This document shows positions 1 to 45,869 of a DNA stretch of 64,000 bases, one piece after another. The notes beneath the pieces were generated by a model. The model searched no databases. It was not told where the DNA came from and saw only the letters and a list, made by a program, of their open reading frames with translations. Numbering within the stretch: position 1 is the first letter of the stretch; each line of letters starts with the position of its first letter. A program made the translations under genes and the position numbers. Location: assembly GCF_024679095.1 (NCBI RefSeq), contig NC_066509.1:14945989-15009988 (forward strand), in the 5' to 3' direction. This DNA comes from Eriocheir sinensis. Taxonomy: Eukaryota > Arthropoda > Malacostraca > Decapoda > Varunidae.

Positions 1-3000
1 CACAGCGACAGAGACACAGCGACAGAGACACAGCGACAGAAACACAGCGACAGAGACACAGTGACAGACACAGTGACAGAGACACAGCGACAGAGACACA
101 GTGACAGAGACACAGCGACAGAGACACAGTGACAGACACAGTGACAGACACAGTGACAGACACAGTGACAGACACAGTGACAGAGACACAGTGACAGACA
201 CAGCGACAGAGACACAGTGACAGACACAGCGACAGACACAGCGACAGAGACACAGTGACAGACACAGCGACAGAGACACAGTGACAGACACAGCGACAGA
301 GACACAGTGACAGACACAGCGACAGAGACACAGCGACAGAGACATAGTGACAGAGACACAGCGACAGAGACACAGTGACAGAGACAAAGTGACAGAGACA
401 CAGTGACAGACACAGTGACAGACACAGTGACAGACACAGCGACAGAGACACAGTGACAGAGACACAGCGACAGAGACACAGTGACAGAGACAAAGTGACA
501 GAGACACAGTGACAGAGACACAGTGACAGACACAGTGACAGACACAGTGACAGACACACAGCGACAGAGACACAGCGACAGAGTCATAGTGACAGACACA
601 GCGACAGAGACACAGCGACAGAGACACAGTGACAGAGACACAGCGACAGAGACAAAGCAACAGAGACAGCGACAGAGTCATAGTGACAGACACAGTGACA
701 GACACAGCGACAGAGACACAGCGACAGAGACACAGCGACAGACACAGCGACAGACACAGTGACAGACACAGCGACAGACACAGCGACAGACACAGCGACA
801 GACACAGTGACAGACACAGCGACAGACACAGCGACAGAGACACAGCGACAGAGACACAGCGACAGAGACACAGCGACAGAGACACAGCGACAGAGACACA
901 GTGACAGACACAGTGACAGAGACACAGCGACAGAGACAGCGATAGAGTCATAGTGACAGACACAGCGACAGAGACACAGCGACAGAGACACAGTGACAGA
1001 GACACAGTGACAGAGACATAGTGACAGACACAGTGACAGACACAGTGACAGAGACACAGTGACAGAGACACAGTGACAGAGACATAGTGACAGACACAGT
1101 GACAGACACAGTGACAGACACAGCGACAGAGACACAGCGACAGAGACACAGTGACAGAGACACAGCGATAGAGTCATAGTGACAGACACAGCGACAGAGA
1201 CACAGCGACAGAGACACAGCGACAGAGACACAGCGATAGAGTCATAGTGACAGACACAGCGACAGAGACACAGCGACAGAGACACAGCGACAGAGACACA
1301 GCGACAGAGACACAGTGACAGAGACACAGTGACAGACACAGTGACAGACACAGTGACAGACACAGCGACAGAGACGCAGCGACAGAGACCCAGCGACAGA
1401 GACCCAGTGACAAAGACACAGCAACAGACACACAGAGACAGACACACACAGAGACAGACACACACAGAGACAGACACACAGAGACAGAGACGCACAGAGA
1501 CAGAGACGCACAGAGACAGAGACGCACAGAGACAGAGACACACATGGACAGAGACACACAGAGACAGACACACAGGGACAGAGACACAGACAGAGACAGA
1601 GACACACAGAAACAGACACACACAGAAACAGACACACACAGAAACAGACACACACAGAAACAGACACACACAGAAACAGAGACACACAGAGACAGAGACA
1701 CACAGAGACAGAGACACACAGAGACAGAGACACACAGGGACAGAGACACAGACAGACAGAGACACAGACAGACAGAGACACAGAGACAGACAGAGACACA
1801 GAGACACACAGATACAGAGACACACAGATACAGAGACACACAGAAACAGAGACACACAGAAACAGAGACACACAGAGACAGAGACACACAGAGACAGAGA
1901 CACACAGAGACAGAGACACAGAGAGACAAACACACAGAGACAGACACACAGCGACAGACACACAGCGACAGACATACAGCGACAGACACACAGCGACAGA
2001 GACACAGCGACAGAGACACAGCGACAGGCACAGCGACAGTGACACAGCGACAGAGACAGAGACAGACACACAGTGACAGACACACAGTGACAGACACACA
2101 GCGACAGAGACACAGTGACAGAGACACAGCGAGAGTGACACAGCGACAGAGACAGAGACAGACACAGTGACACAGTGACAGACACAGCAACAGTGACACA
2201 GTGACAGAAACACAGTGACAGAAACACAGCGACCGTGATAGACACAGTGACAGAGACATAGTAACAGACATACAGTGACAGAGATACAGTGACAGACACA
2301 TCAACAGACGGAGGCAGAGACACAGTGACAGAGACACAGTGACAGAGACACAGTGACAGACACATTGACGGAGACACAGTGACGGAGACACAGTGACGGA
2401 GACACAGCGACGGAGACAGTGATGGAGACACAGTGACGGAGACACAGCGACGGAGATACAGTGACGGAGACACAGTGAAAGGGATAGAGCGAAAGAGACA
2501 CCGTGACAGAGACACTGCGACAGAGATACAGCGACGGAAACGCAGCCAGAGACACAGCCACAACCACAGACACAGCGACAGACACAGCGACAGACACAGC
2601 GACACACACAGTTACAGAGACACAGTGACAGACAGTGACAGACACAGTGACAGACACAGTGACAGGGATACAGCGAGAGAAACACAGCGACAGAGACACA
2701 GCGACAGAGACACAGCGACAGAGACACAGTGATAGAGACACAGTGATAGAGACACAATGATAGAGACACAGTGACAGAGACACAACGACAGAGACACAAC
2801 GACAGAGACACAGTGACAGAGACACAGTGACAGAGACAAAGCAACAGAGACAGCGACAGAGACAAAGCAACAGAGACTCATAGTGACAGAGACACAGTGA
2901 CAGAGACATAGTGACAGAGACACAGTGACAGACACAGCAACAGACACAGCGACAGAGACACAGTGACAGAGACACAGTGACAGAGACACAGTGACAGAGA

Positions 3001-5790
3001 CACAGTGACAGACACAGCAACAGAGTCATAGTGACAGACACAGTGACAGACACAGCGACAGAGACACAGCGACAGAGACACAGCGACAGAAACACAGCGA
3101 CAGAGACACAGTGACAGAGACACAGTGACAGAGACACAGTGACAGAGACACAGTGACAGAGACACAGCGACAGAGTCATAGTGACAGACACAGCGACAGA
3201 GACACAGCGACAGAGACACAGTGACAGACACAGCGACAGAGACACAGCGACAGAGACACAGCGACAGAGACACAGCGACAGAAACACAGCGACAGAGACA
3301 CAGTGACAGAGACACAGTGACAGAGACACAGTGACAGAGACACAGTGACAGACACAGTGACAGACACAGCGACAGACACAGCGACAGAGACACAGTGACA
3401 GACACAGTGACAGACACAGCGACAGACACAGTGACAGACACAGTGACAGACACAGTGACAGACACAGTGACAGACACAGTGACAGAGACACAGCGACAGA
3501 GACACAGTGACAGAGACACAGAGACACAGTGACAGAGACAAAGTGACAGAGACACAGTGACAGACACAGTGACAGACACAGTGACAGACACAGTGACAGA
3601 CACAGTGACAGAGACACAGTGACAGAGACACAGCGACAGAGACACAGTGACAGAGACACAGCGACAGAGACACAGCGACAGAGACACAGTGACAGAGACA
3701 CAGTGACAGAGACACAGTGACAGACACAGTGACAGACACAGCGACAGAGACACAGTGACAGACACAGCGACAGAGACACAGTGACAGAGACACAGCGACA
3801 GAGACACAGCGACAGAGACACAGTGACAGAGACACAGCGACAGAGACACAGTGACAGAGACAAAGTGACAGAGACACAGTGACAGACACAGTGACAGACA
3901 CAGTGACAGACACAGCGACAGAGACACAGTGACAGAGACACAGTGACAGAGACAAAGTGACAGAGACACAGTGACAGACACAGTGACAGACACAGTGACA
4001 GACACACAGCGACAGAGACACAGCGACAGAGTCATAGTGACAGACACAGCGACAGAGACACAGCGACAGAGACACAGCGACAGAGACACAGCGACAGAGA
4101 CAAAGCAACAGAGACAGCGACAGAGTCATAGTGACAGACACAGTGACAGACACAGCGACAGAGACACAGCGACAGAGACACAGCGACAGAGTCATAGTGA
4201 CAGACACAGTGACAGACACAGTGACAGAGACACAGCGACAGAGACAGCGATAGAGTCATAGTGACAGACACAGCGACAGAGACACAGCGACAGAGACACA
4301 GGGACAGAGACACAGCGACAGAGACACAGTGACAGAGACACAGTGACAGACACAGTGACAGAGACATAGTGACAGACACAGTGACAGACACAGTGACAGA
4401 GACACAGTGACAGAGACACAGTGACAGACACAGTGACAGAGACATAGTGACAGACACAGCGACAGAGACACAGCGACAGAGACACAGTGACAGACACAGT
4501 GACAGAGACACAGTGACAGAGACACAGCGACAGAGACACAGCGACAGAGACACAGTGACAGACACAGCGACAGAGACACAGCGACAGAGACACAGTGACA
4601 GACACAGCGACAGAGACACAGCGACAGAGACACAGCGACAGAGACACAGTGACAGACACAGTGACAGAGACACAGTGACAGAGACACAATGACAGACACA
4701 GTGACAGAGACATAGTGACAGACACAGTGACAGACACAGTGACAGACACAGCGACAGAGACAGCGATAGTCATAGTGACAGACACAGCGACAGAGTCATA
4801 GTGACAGACACAGCGACAGAGTCATAGTGACAGACACAGCGACAGAGTCATAGTGACAGACACAGCGACAGAGTCATAGTGACAGACACAGTGACAGAGT
4901 CATAGTGACAGACACAGTGACAGAGTCATAGTGACAGACACAGCGACAGAGACACAGTGACAGACACAGTGACAGAGACACAGTGACAGAGACACAATGA
5001 CAGACACAGTGACAGAGACATAGTGACAGACACAGTGACAGACACAGCGACAGAGACACAATGACAGACACAGTGACAGAGACATAGTGACAGACACAGT
5101 GACAGACACAGTGACAGAGACACAATGACAGACACAGTGACAGAGACATAGTGACAGACACAGTGACAGACACAGCGACAGAGACACAGCGACAGAGACA
5201 CAGCGACAGAGACACAGTGACAGACACAGTGACAGAGACACAGTGACAGAGACACAATGACAGACACAGTGACAGAGACATAGTGACAGACACAGTGACA
5301 GACACAGTGACAGACACAGCGACAGAGACAGCGATAGTCATAGTGACAGACACAGCGACAGAGACACAGCGACAGAGACACCGCGACAGAGACACAGCGA
5401 CAGAGACACAGCGACAGAGACACAGCGACAGAGACACAGTGACAGAGACATAGTGACAGACACAGTGACAGACACAGCGACAGAGACACAGCGACAGAGA
5501 CACAGCGACAGAGACACAGCGACAGAGACACAGTGACAGAGACACAGTGACAGACACAGTGACAGACACAGCGACAGAGTCATAGTGACAGACACAGTGA
5601 CAGACACAGCGACAGAGACGCAGCGACAGAGACGCAGTGACAAAGACAGCAACAGACACACAGCAACAGAGACACAGCAATAAATACAACGACAGAGACA
5701 CAGTGACAGTGACTCAATGAGACAGTGACAGACACAGTTACAGAAACACAGTGACAGAAACACAGTGACAGAAACACAGTGAAAGAGACA
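1..5790. repeat. 12/14-bp satellite array
   Basis: This is an uninterrupted tandem array of 12-bp (CACAGYGACAGA) and 14-bp (GACACAGYGACAGA) units, with Y alternating between T and C. The plus strand is almost free of T. Variant blocks exist: about 1425-1960 uses CACACAGAGACAGA-type units, 2360-2480 uses GACGGAGACACAG, and 4780-4945 carries GAGTCATAGTGACAGACACAG. The array starts before the window and decays at 5640-5790. Long stop-free frames occur on both strands because the unit contains no stop codon in most frames. They have no start context, splice signals or protein-like composition, so I do not call them genes. Confidence 0.97.
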
Positions 5791-6660
5791 AAGCGGGGTG
5801 TAATTTGTGCGGCACGACCTCACGACACGGCCGGATGGCCTTCTGTTTGTTTGAAATTCCATCCGGCGCGGCCCGCCGCCTCACAGTGTGTGTCACCTTA
5901 CGGCGCGGCCTTGAGGCGGGAATATCTCAGAGCGACGCTGACAGCCGTTGTGTACACATTATCTACGCTCCAAGATGTCTGACGTCTGGATAAATAAAGA
6001 CTTTTGGATCTGTTTTATTGATCTGTACAAGGGCCATCCATGTTTGTGGAACATAAAACATAAATTGTGCTGTTGTCGTCGCTGCAGCGGTGGGGCTCAG
6101 AGTGACGGCCGCCGCCTGGTATTCCGAGGTCGCCTCATAGTGTGTATGCTTCATCCGGGCGACGAGGCTCCGCCCACTTTCGGCCGCCGGACAGGCCGCA
6201 TCGTATAGTGTGTCCGCCTTTATGGCTACTATGTCTGTCGTGTTTACATGTCACTGAGTCTCACCTCAGGATGGTCGGCAGCCTTATTCCAGGACGAAAC
6301 TTTGCCTCGCTCTCCCTATCTTTCCTCGCAACCCTTGACCTAATAATTTTCTGGTTCTCTTTCCCTCTGATCTTTTGCCTTCCTTTGAAGAGCTATAGCC
6401 GAGTGAATAAGTAAAGTCGCGCCCCTCCCACCAACAGTATCAGCAGCATCCATACTTATTGATATATGGACTGTCTCTTAAAGAAACACCCCGGTGAGCA
6501 GGGTCGAATTTTGGGTAGCGTGCCACATCCCCTTATAACTTGAGTTGCCATTAACAAACTATGCAGGTAATAGGCCTCAAACGGTGACTACGCCGGAAAT
6601 AATCGCCGATTTTACACAGTATTTCTAATAATATCCCACGACTATTCATGGGCGCTTATT
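5791..6660. other. Intergenic, GC-rich flank, no gene recognised
   Basis: This is unique-looking sequence after the satellite, GC-rich and rich in GGCCGCCG-like words at 5800-6200. Short open frames of 60-90 codons overlap in several frames without homology I can recognise. It could hold an exon or promoter of an unrelated gene, but I cannot support one. Confidence 0.5.
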
Positions 6661-7330
6661 ACCAAAGGCATCAATCTGTCTCTTCAAGCAACTTTTCAAT
6701 GTTCATGTCTCACAGCCAGCGAACACAAGCAACTTGAAGATGTGAATCTTTGTCCTTCTGCACAGGTATCAACAGTGCCATAATATTAACATGCTGAGGA
6801 AGTCCATAACACCATAGGCCAAGTCAATCCACCAATAGACTACTCGACAATATTCTTCCCCATGCTAATTCAAGGTATGTGAAATTTTCCAAGATATCAA
6901 TGTCCTTCCCATACACATGAACAGACCGCACTGTTTCATCAAGAAAGGCTATAAACACTTGTACCTTGATCTTGACCTAGGAGACCTGTAATCCCAAAGG
7001 CTTCCCTCCCTCGAGGAATGCCTCGAGAACCATTATCAGAACCTCCAGTGATCGCAAAAATTACTGCACAATTGGTAAAAACAAGGTTAGTGACCTTGGT
7101 AATGGCATCAGATGCTCCACAATGACTGCCTAGTACCCAGTCCATGGAAGTGTTGAAAAGTGATGGGGCAATGACACAACCCTGCCTCACCTGGGTTTTC
7201 GGGGAAACTATAGACACAGCACCCCCCTCCAACACACACTTGAAAGCACTCTCGGTCCCAGAATACAGGCCAGTCAATAGACCAATGGTCCTTGCAGATC
7301 CCAGAGTGGCTAACGATGCACTGAATCAAA
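6660..7330 (-). mobile_element. RTE-type LINE fragment (reverse transcriptase), decayed
   Basis: On the minus strand, roughly 7330 to 6940 encodes reverse transcriptase core text: a TGLYSGTES block, then VRQGCVIAPSLFNTSMDWVLG, then a degenerate catalytic box where FADDAV has become FTNCAV. Downstream, 6940-6700, frame-shifted text such as FLDETVRSVHVYGKDIDILENFTYLE continues the C-terminal RT and thumb region of RTE-clade elements. Frameshifts and the lost aspartates make it a pseudogene. It lies head to head with the plus-strand copy at 7830. Confidence 0.8.
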
Positions 7331-7829
7331 CACCTTGGGATAACCCCAATTTTAAGGATAGAATGGGATACTGTTATAAGGTTCTCAAATTTGGTGAACC
7401 TAAATACCTTGTTGAGCTAGTAAAACATACACCAGCATGCTCTGGTGTAATTCTACATCATGATGATCCTCTGCATCTTGAGCCAGGCGGTGCCCATCAA
7501 TTATCTTTTCTTGAGGTAATTTTCTTATATGGCTCCAAGGCTGTACAACAGACTACCACTGTCCATTAGGCAGCTAAATTATGTTGAATACATCGAGGCA
7601 ACTAAATATAATTCTTTCCTAAGAGAAATCAAGATCTTGAGGGTGGTGTTGTGATGGATGATTAGTTTGGTTTATCACTAGCCAAAGTAGCTTTACACAT
7701 AGTCTCCAGTAATCAACAATGGTACCCAGTCATCACAAAAGTAATTTACTGCTACTGCAAGAAACTAATTGATGTTTTAAGTTTGCTCTATTGAATCTCT
7801 TTGCATTGTGTTCCACCTCATGGCTGGAG
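7331..7829. other. Spacer between two opposed RTE fragments
   Basis: A frame of about 140 codons at 7144-7569 runs mostly antisense to the RT fragment and then into this spacer. I see no recognisable protein and no splice signals worth calling. Confidence 0.4.
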
Positions 7830-9655
7830 GAGGGGGCTGGTCATCCCTATCTGGAAAGGGAATGGCCAAGACTGCATGCCCATCAATTGCTTACGCAGAT
7901 TCACAACCAGCTGCTGAAGCTGTACAGATCTGACCACTCAAGGTTCACACCTAGGAAGTCAATAACCGACCGTATCCTAACGCTTCAAGTACTGGTGGAG
8001 CACTGAAGTGAGTTTTGACAAGATGCTTGTAGTCTGTGTAGATCTCAAGGCATTTCATTCAGTGTATTGCAAGGTACTCTGGGATCTTCTGCGAATTCAC
8101 AGGATTCCTGTAAGGACCATTGGTAAACATTGTTATACACTGCTCTGCATTGCATTATGTGCCGGACATAAACAACGGAATGAGATATTGATACAACTTT
8201 TTGAGAACTTACTGAAGGTTTATTAGTCTCTTGATACACTCCTGCAGGCTTGAGGTAACTGATTCTGCAAGTTTGTGGTGATGGTGCTCGTGTCCCTCCC
8301 ATGCAGACAACACTTGATAATACTTCACACATTTTCAATCAAGTTAAAATCCAGAGAATTGCTCGGCCAATCATCTATGAAGTCTACCTGGCAGTCTTGA
8401 AGCCACTCAATTACAGATTTTGCATGATGACGAGGAGCATCTTCAAACATAAACACATCTGCACAGCACTTTTCAGAACACAAATAATCACAAAATTGCA
8501 TAAGAGCTCCAACTGTTCATACTGGTTCATCATCTCATTCCTGGGTAGCACAACAAGGTCACCACCAGTGCCAAAATACGAGAAGCTGCTCCACAGCATT
8601 AATGTTTCAGGGTGACTAGTGGCGTTGCAAGTGTACTTAGGATCAAGGGGATAACTTTCGGGGCGCCTGTACACACTAAATCCATGCTGTACACTGACAG
8701 AAAAGCAAGCCTCATCTGTCCACCATACACGCTGCCACTTTGTCATATCCCACTAAGCATGATTCTTGGCAATATCAACTCTACGCTTCATGTGGATAAG
8801 GTTGAGCAGCAACTTCTTCCTTGAGCAGTGGCTACGGAATTTCAAATTGTCATGGATGCGTCGATGCACAGTACTGACACATTGCCAAGAGTTATAAGGT
8901 TTTGTTCTTTTAATTCCCGTGCTGTTAGATGAGGATTGACCTCAAATTGTTTTCCACTGTCATCCCTAAACCACTGGATCCAAAGTTGAACTGTTCATTT
9001 ACTCACACCAACAAAACTTAATATTTCTTTGATGGAGTGCTTGGTCTTATTTATGGCCCCTGTGAAAAAAAGAAAGGAAACACCAAGCGTAGGGGCCAAA
9101 AGTACAGCAATGTCAGGAGAGCGCAAAACTTTAAAATCTTTGCTCACTAATTATGCAGAGGCTACTGGTGATAGCTTTGACAGTTGACGCATCTATCACA
9201 AGTCACTCTTCACTGCCCAATGTAAGATGATTTCCTTAGAATCAGACGACTGGCGTGGAGGGGCAACATTTACTCACTGACAAATTGTGTGCTGTGACCT
9301 CCGTCGCACATAATACAATGCAGAGCAGCGTATTGACTGGCCTGTAATTTCGGACCGAGTGCTGTCAAGTGTTTGGGGACATGTACAGCTTCTTTCCCAT
9401 GAACACAGGAGTGAAGCACAGCTGTGTCCTTGCTCCATTGCTTTTCAACACCTGTATGGATTGGGTACTAAGAGTTGTGGATCAGAGTCCTTGTGGTACA
9501 TCTATTGCCAATACCAGGATTACTGACCTTGTTTTTGCCAATGATGCAGTAATTCTTGCAGTCACTGGAAATTCTGGTGATGGCTTAGGACGAGGTGGAC
9601 ACAATGCCGAGTACTCATTGACTGTACAGACATGCCCATGTAGGCTGTAGCACAC
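7830..9655 (+). mobile_element. RTE-type LINE fragment, split by a Tc1 insertion
   Basis: Two plus-strand blocks belong to one decayed RTE-clade RT. Block one (7830-8134) reads as IPIWKGNGQD-like text, then TDRILTLQVLVEH and VCVDLKAFHSVYCKVLWDLLRI, the RT palm with its V-DLKAF box. Block two (9331-9655) resumes at TGL-FRTE and continues with VKHSCVLAPLLFNTCMDWVL and DLVFANDAVI, where FADD has become FAND. The 1.2 kb between them is a Tc1-like transposon. Frameshifts are present in both parts. The RT was already or has since become inactive. Confidence 0.85.
8138..9330 (-). mobile_element. Tc1/mariner-like DNA transposon, defective
   Basis: The terminal inverted repeats are clear: the left end after TA (8136-8137) reads CACTGCTCTGCATTGCATTA, and the complement of the right end before TA (9331-9332) reads CGCTGCTCTGCATTGTATTA. 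The TA flanks are the target duplication of this superfamily. Minus strand 8746-8411 encodes WWTDEACFSVSVQHGFSVYRR, the first catalytic Asp block of a DDE transposase. Later text (about 8400-8300) resembles the DWPSNSLDFNLIENVW block with the second Asp. Upstream helix-turn-helix remnants (VSKXTVQLWIQWFRDD) are frame-shifted. The length of 1193 bp is near a full Tc1-type element, so this is a whole but dead copy. Confidence 0.88.
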
Positions 9656-10631
9656 CAAATCAGAAATGGTCAGACATTTCCCACATGGAAAAATATGCAG
9701 CTTTGGACTCCCCTTTCACATGGTGGTTTTAGGCTTAAAATGGATACCACGTTAATCCTGAAAATTGTAGGCCATCTTACTCAGTCGCATCCAGAATTTT
9801 ATGGTTTTGCAGGCTACACCTCTGTAGCACCAGATACCTCATGTTTATGAATGCCAGTTATTAACTGCTGTATTTTCTGAAAATCATCTTATGTTTAATA
9901 CCAACAAAAGTAAGTTTTGAATTACAATGGGAAAAAAGAAAGTCACATTCCATACACATATTTCTTTAAGTTATCAGAAAATTCAGACTGGAATATTACA
10001 AGAAATACTACCACAGACAGGCCCTCATAATACCATGAATGTCCAATGATTTTTAGGACTCCATACACTCAGATTCCACTTGGCAACACAATAATAATTA
10101 CTTCTCCACACAGTACAAGCACTTACTTAAGTACAGTCTATCTTTCTGAGCACACAACCATTCTCAAAAGGAATTTCCCCACTAGTTTTAATCATCCATT
10201 TGAACAGTTTCCATGACCCTGCAATAAGTATCTTACTGAGCAAACTTCTCTTTCCTTTTGATCCATCATCAAGCACTCACACTAAAGCTTCTCACTCTGC
10301 AGTTGAGCATTGTGTGTATAAAATATGTAAGGAACATAACTACTGCTGTGAAAGGTGAATCTATTTAGTACACTTATGCATTGCTTACAAAACCCCAAGT
10401 TACAATAAGAAACTGCTAAATTTGTTACCCTAATTATTTGTTTGAATTTGTAAGAGCAACAATGCCTTGCATTGTGTGATGATAAATTTATAGTATATTT
10501 GTAAATTTGAATAATGCACTGTATAGTGTGGTAATATGATAAAAAGTTTGAAGGTTACCAAGAAATATCATAAAAATAAAATCTATCACATTGTGAAATC
10601 CCATTTAATGAGATGTGATGGATCTTTGCTT
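9656..10631. other. AT-rich flank downstream of SFSWAP
   Basis: This lies directly beyond the SFSWAP stop codon and would carry its 3' UTR and poly(A) site on the minus strand. The only hexamer-like signals I see on the minus strand are ATTAAA variants at 10604-10609 (very close to the stop) and near 9892. Neither can be assigned firmly. No gene is recognised. Confidence 0.4.
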
Positions 10632-43548
<32,917 letters not shown>

Positions 43549-43589
43549 GGCTGCTGCTGGGGCCTCGCAGTGCTGCCAACCCGCCTCGG

Positions 43590-43985
43590 TGTTGCGATAA
43601 ATACTTCCTTGCATAAATAAGTCGCTATGATGTATACCACGCATGCGCACTGGGAATACACAGCAGAGAAACGCTAATTAGTCACCCTATAAAAATAAGA
43701 AATAAAAATAGTCTGTCCTCTTGTGGTCTTTGTGATGGTTGACATTGCCCACGACAAAACAACACAACACGTTAACCTGTGGTACGCCTTTCTAAAATCT
43801 CCCCTTCATTTGTCATTCGTCTGTTATAACGCCTTCTCTTGATTAAAAGGGTATATCTGATGTTTGTGCCATGTATTAGAGACGAAACAGGGAAAGCAAA
43901 TGATAGCGGTGAGTGAAACATATTAGAAAATGTAAGCAAGATGAACCTCTATCTGCGAGCTATTTTGCGGCTGCGAGCTAATTCC
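43590..43985. mobile_element. Promoter-associated repeat with inverted ends, copy 2
   Basis: The left end (GCGATAAATACTTCCTTGC) and right end (CTGCGAGCTATTTTGCGGC) are approximate inverted repeats. Internal blocks such as TGATGTTTGTGCCATGTATT and ACGAAACAGGGAAAG match 46922-47292. Imperfect direct repeats CAGTGNTGCCAACCC flank it at 43569 and 44010. It starts about 40 bp upstream of the SFSWAP ATG. Confidence 0.75.
43639..43650 (-). promoter_or_regulatory. NRF1-like site upstream of SFSWAP
   Basis: TGCGCATGCGTG on the minus strand, about 91-102 bp upstream of the SFSWAP ATG, one base from the NRF1 consensus YGCGCAYGCGCR. Such sites are common in TATA-less housekeeping promoters. A function here is inference. 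Confidence 0.4.
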
Positions 43986-44010
43986 TACAACAGGGGCCTC
44001 CCAGTGGTGC

Positions 44011-44430
44011 CAACCCTTCTCCTGCTTCTTTTGACTTCCGCTTTGTTTCGCTTCTTCCTCCTTAAATGGTTCTTTTTCGCGCTTAGATACTTCACTACAT
44101 ACACTTGGTTGATTCTTTGCGCACGCTTATATACTTCACCCAGCACTGAGCTCTGTTTTCTATACATTAGCTTTGCTTTCACTGACTTTTGCTTTTCTAT
44201 TTTCTTTTCCTTTATTTTCTTCACTTTAGCTTTTTGAATTTACCTTTTCTGTCCTTTTGTTTGTTTTCCACTGTTACACTTGTTCTTTTTTTATTTCTAT
44301 TTCAGGCTACGGAACATCGATCATTATCATCATCAGACAGATTTATTATAAATTAAAGTCCACCGAAAAATGGCTAGTGAGATCCTCATAATCATCATCA
44401 GCCAGTCCCCCTAAAAGTTGTTATAGATTG
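44011..44430. other. SFSWAP upstream spacer
   Basis: T/C-rich sequence; a 98-codon plus frame at 43941 is Leu/Phe-rich low complexity. Nothing recognised. Confidence 0.4.
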
Positions 44431-44439
44431 ATTGATTGA

Positions 44440-45388
44440 TGGTTTATTGTAATTATACACACCAAAGATTGATTGATTGATATAGTTTATTGTTGCAAGT
44501 AAAACATACAACAAAGGAGAAGGGAGGAGCATGCCATCCCAACCCCCAGGCAGTACAAAGTGTGATTATACAACTAAGGATACATGTGTAAGTAGCACCA
44601 GGAAACTAAAAAGATACAATATGGTAGGGGACAAGTGCTAAAAAAAAAATAAAGGCCTTGATTTAGTCAAGGGAGCAGACATAAGGGACTGTACATATGA
44701 TTGATTGATTGATATGGACTACAATATCTAGGGGCAAATGCAGGATACTCACTAAGCACAGCTGAAAGAACATTATTGAATCACCCCACCAGCCCAGGCA
44801 GGTCCCAGTGGCCCTGTGGGCGGTAGGCACTAATAGCAGAATATATTGCAGGACATATATATAGTGTTTGAGCGTGTGACCCCCTGGCCTGGCACACAAG
44901 CGGTAAGGTACAGGGTCAGCCCCACTGACCTCCCAGTAATATCTATAGCCCAGCCTCAGCCGCATCACCACCAGATCATAGGATGCACTAAGCCTACCAT
45001 AAGTGTGGGTGCAGATACTTGATACCTGGGCATAGTGAATGTTGGAGGGACTACCATCCTGACACCTCAAGGCAATCTGATTGGTAACGGACTCACTAAC
45101 AAGGGATCTAAGTCTATTCTTAACATAATTACAGGTGTATTCAACACCTGGATGTACATTGAGATCATCAGAGGCAGCACGAGCAAGTCCAACATGTGAG
45201 GGCACCCAGTTGAAGTGTGCAGTAGCACCACAGCGCTCCAGCAGGCTAAGGGCACTAAGGCACTTAGTGACACCAAAGGAAAAGGGAGGAATCATATAAT
45301 TAACCTGGTAGCCCAACCCCCTGGCAATACTTTCAATACATACATATATAATAGTACTGAGATCTTCATTATCAGTCTTATTCTTCTT
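44440..45388 (-). mobile_element. 5'-truncated LINE: RNase H end and Cys/His motif
   Basis: The minus strand encodes a C-terminal RNase H block (FNWVPSHVGLARAA) followed by NQIALRCQDGSPSNIHYAQV and RLRLGYRYYWEVSGADPVPY, then RLCARPGGHTLKHYI, the gag-like Cys/His region found after RNase H in I/Jockey-group LINEs. The 3' end carries GATT repeats (TCAATCAATCAA on the element strand). Parts of the 3' UTR repeat at 45389-45480. Confidence 0.82.
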
Positions 45389-45480
45389 GATTGATTAATA
45401 GTTTATTGTTGCAGGTATAGTACAAAGGAGAAGGATCCGAGGAATTAACCTGCCATTCCAACCCCCAGGCAATACATATA
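45389..45480 (-). mobile_element. Second fragment of the same LINE 3' UTR
   Basis: TAGTTTATTGTTGCAGGTA and CCATTCCAACCCCCAGGCAA parallel 44474-44560, so two truncated copies lie in tandem, separated by the coding piece. Confidence 0.75.
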
Positions 45481-45533
45481 GTGTGTGTGGCTGTATACAT
45501 ATATACGACGACTATACTCGTATATATAGCACT

Positions 45534-45869
<336 letters not shown>

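Noticed and set aside
584..2865. Open frames of 563-673 codons on the minus strand (Ser/Leu/Cys/Val-rich) and others to about 5860
   Set aside because: They are translations of the 12/14-bp satellite, with several frames open at once and no splice or start signals; the unit simply lacks stop codons.
1..5790. CRISPR-like regular repeats
   Set aside because: No spacers; units of 12 and 14 bp are contiguous, and the DNA is eukaryotic.
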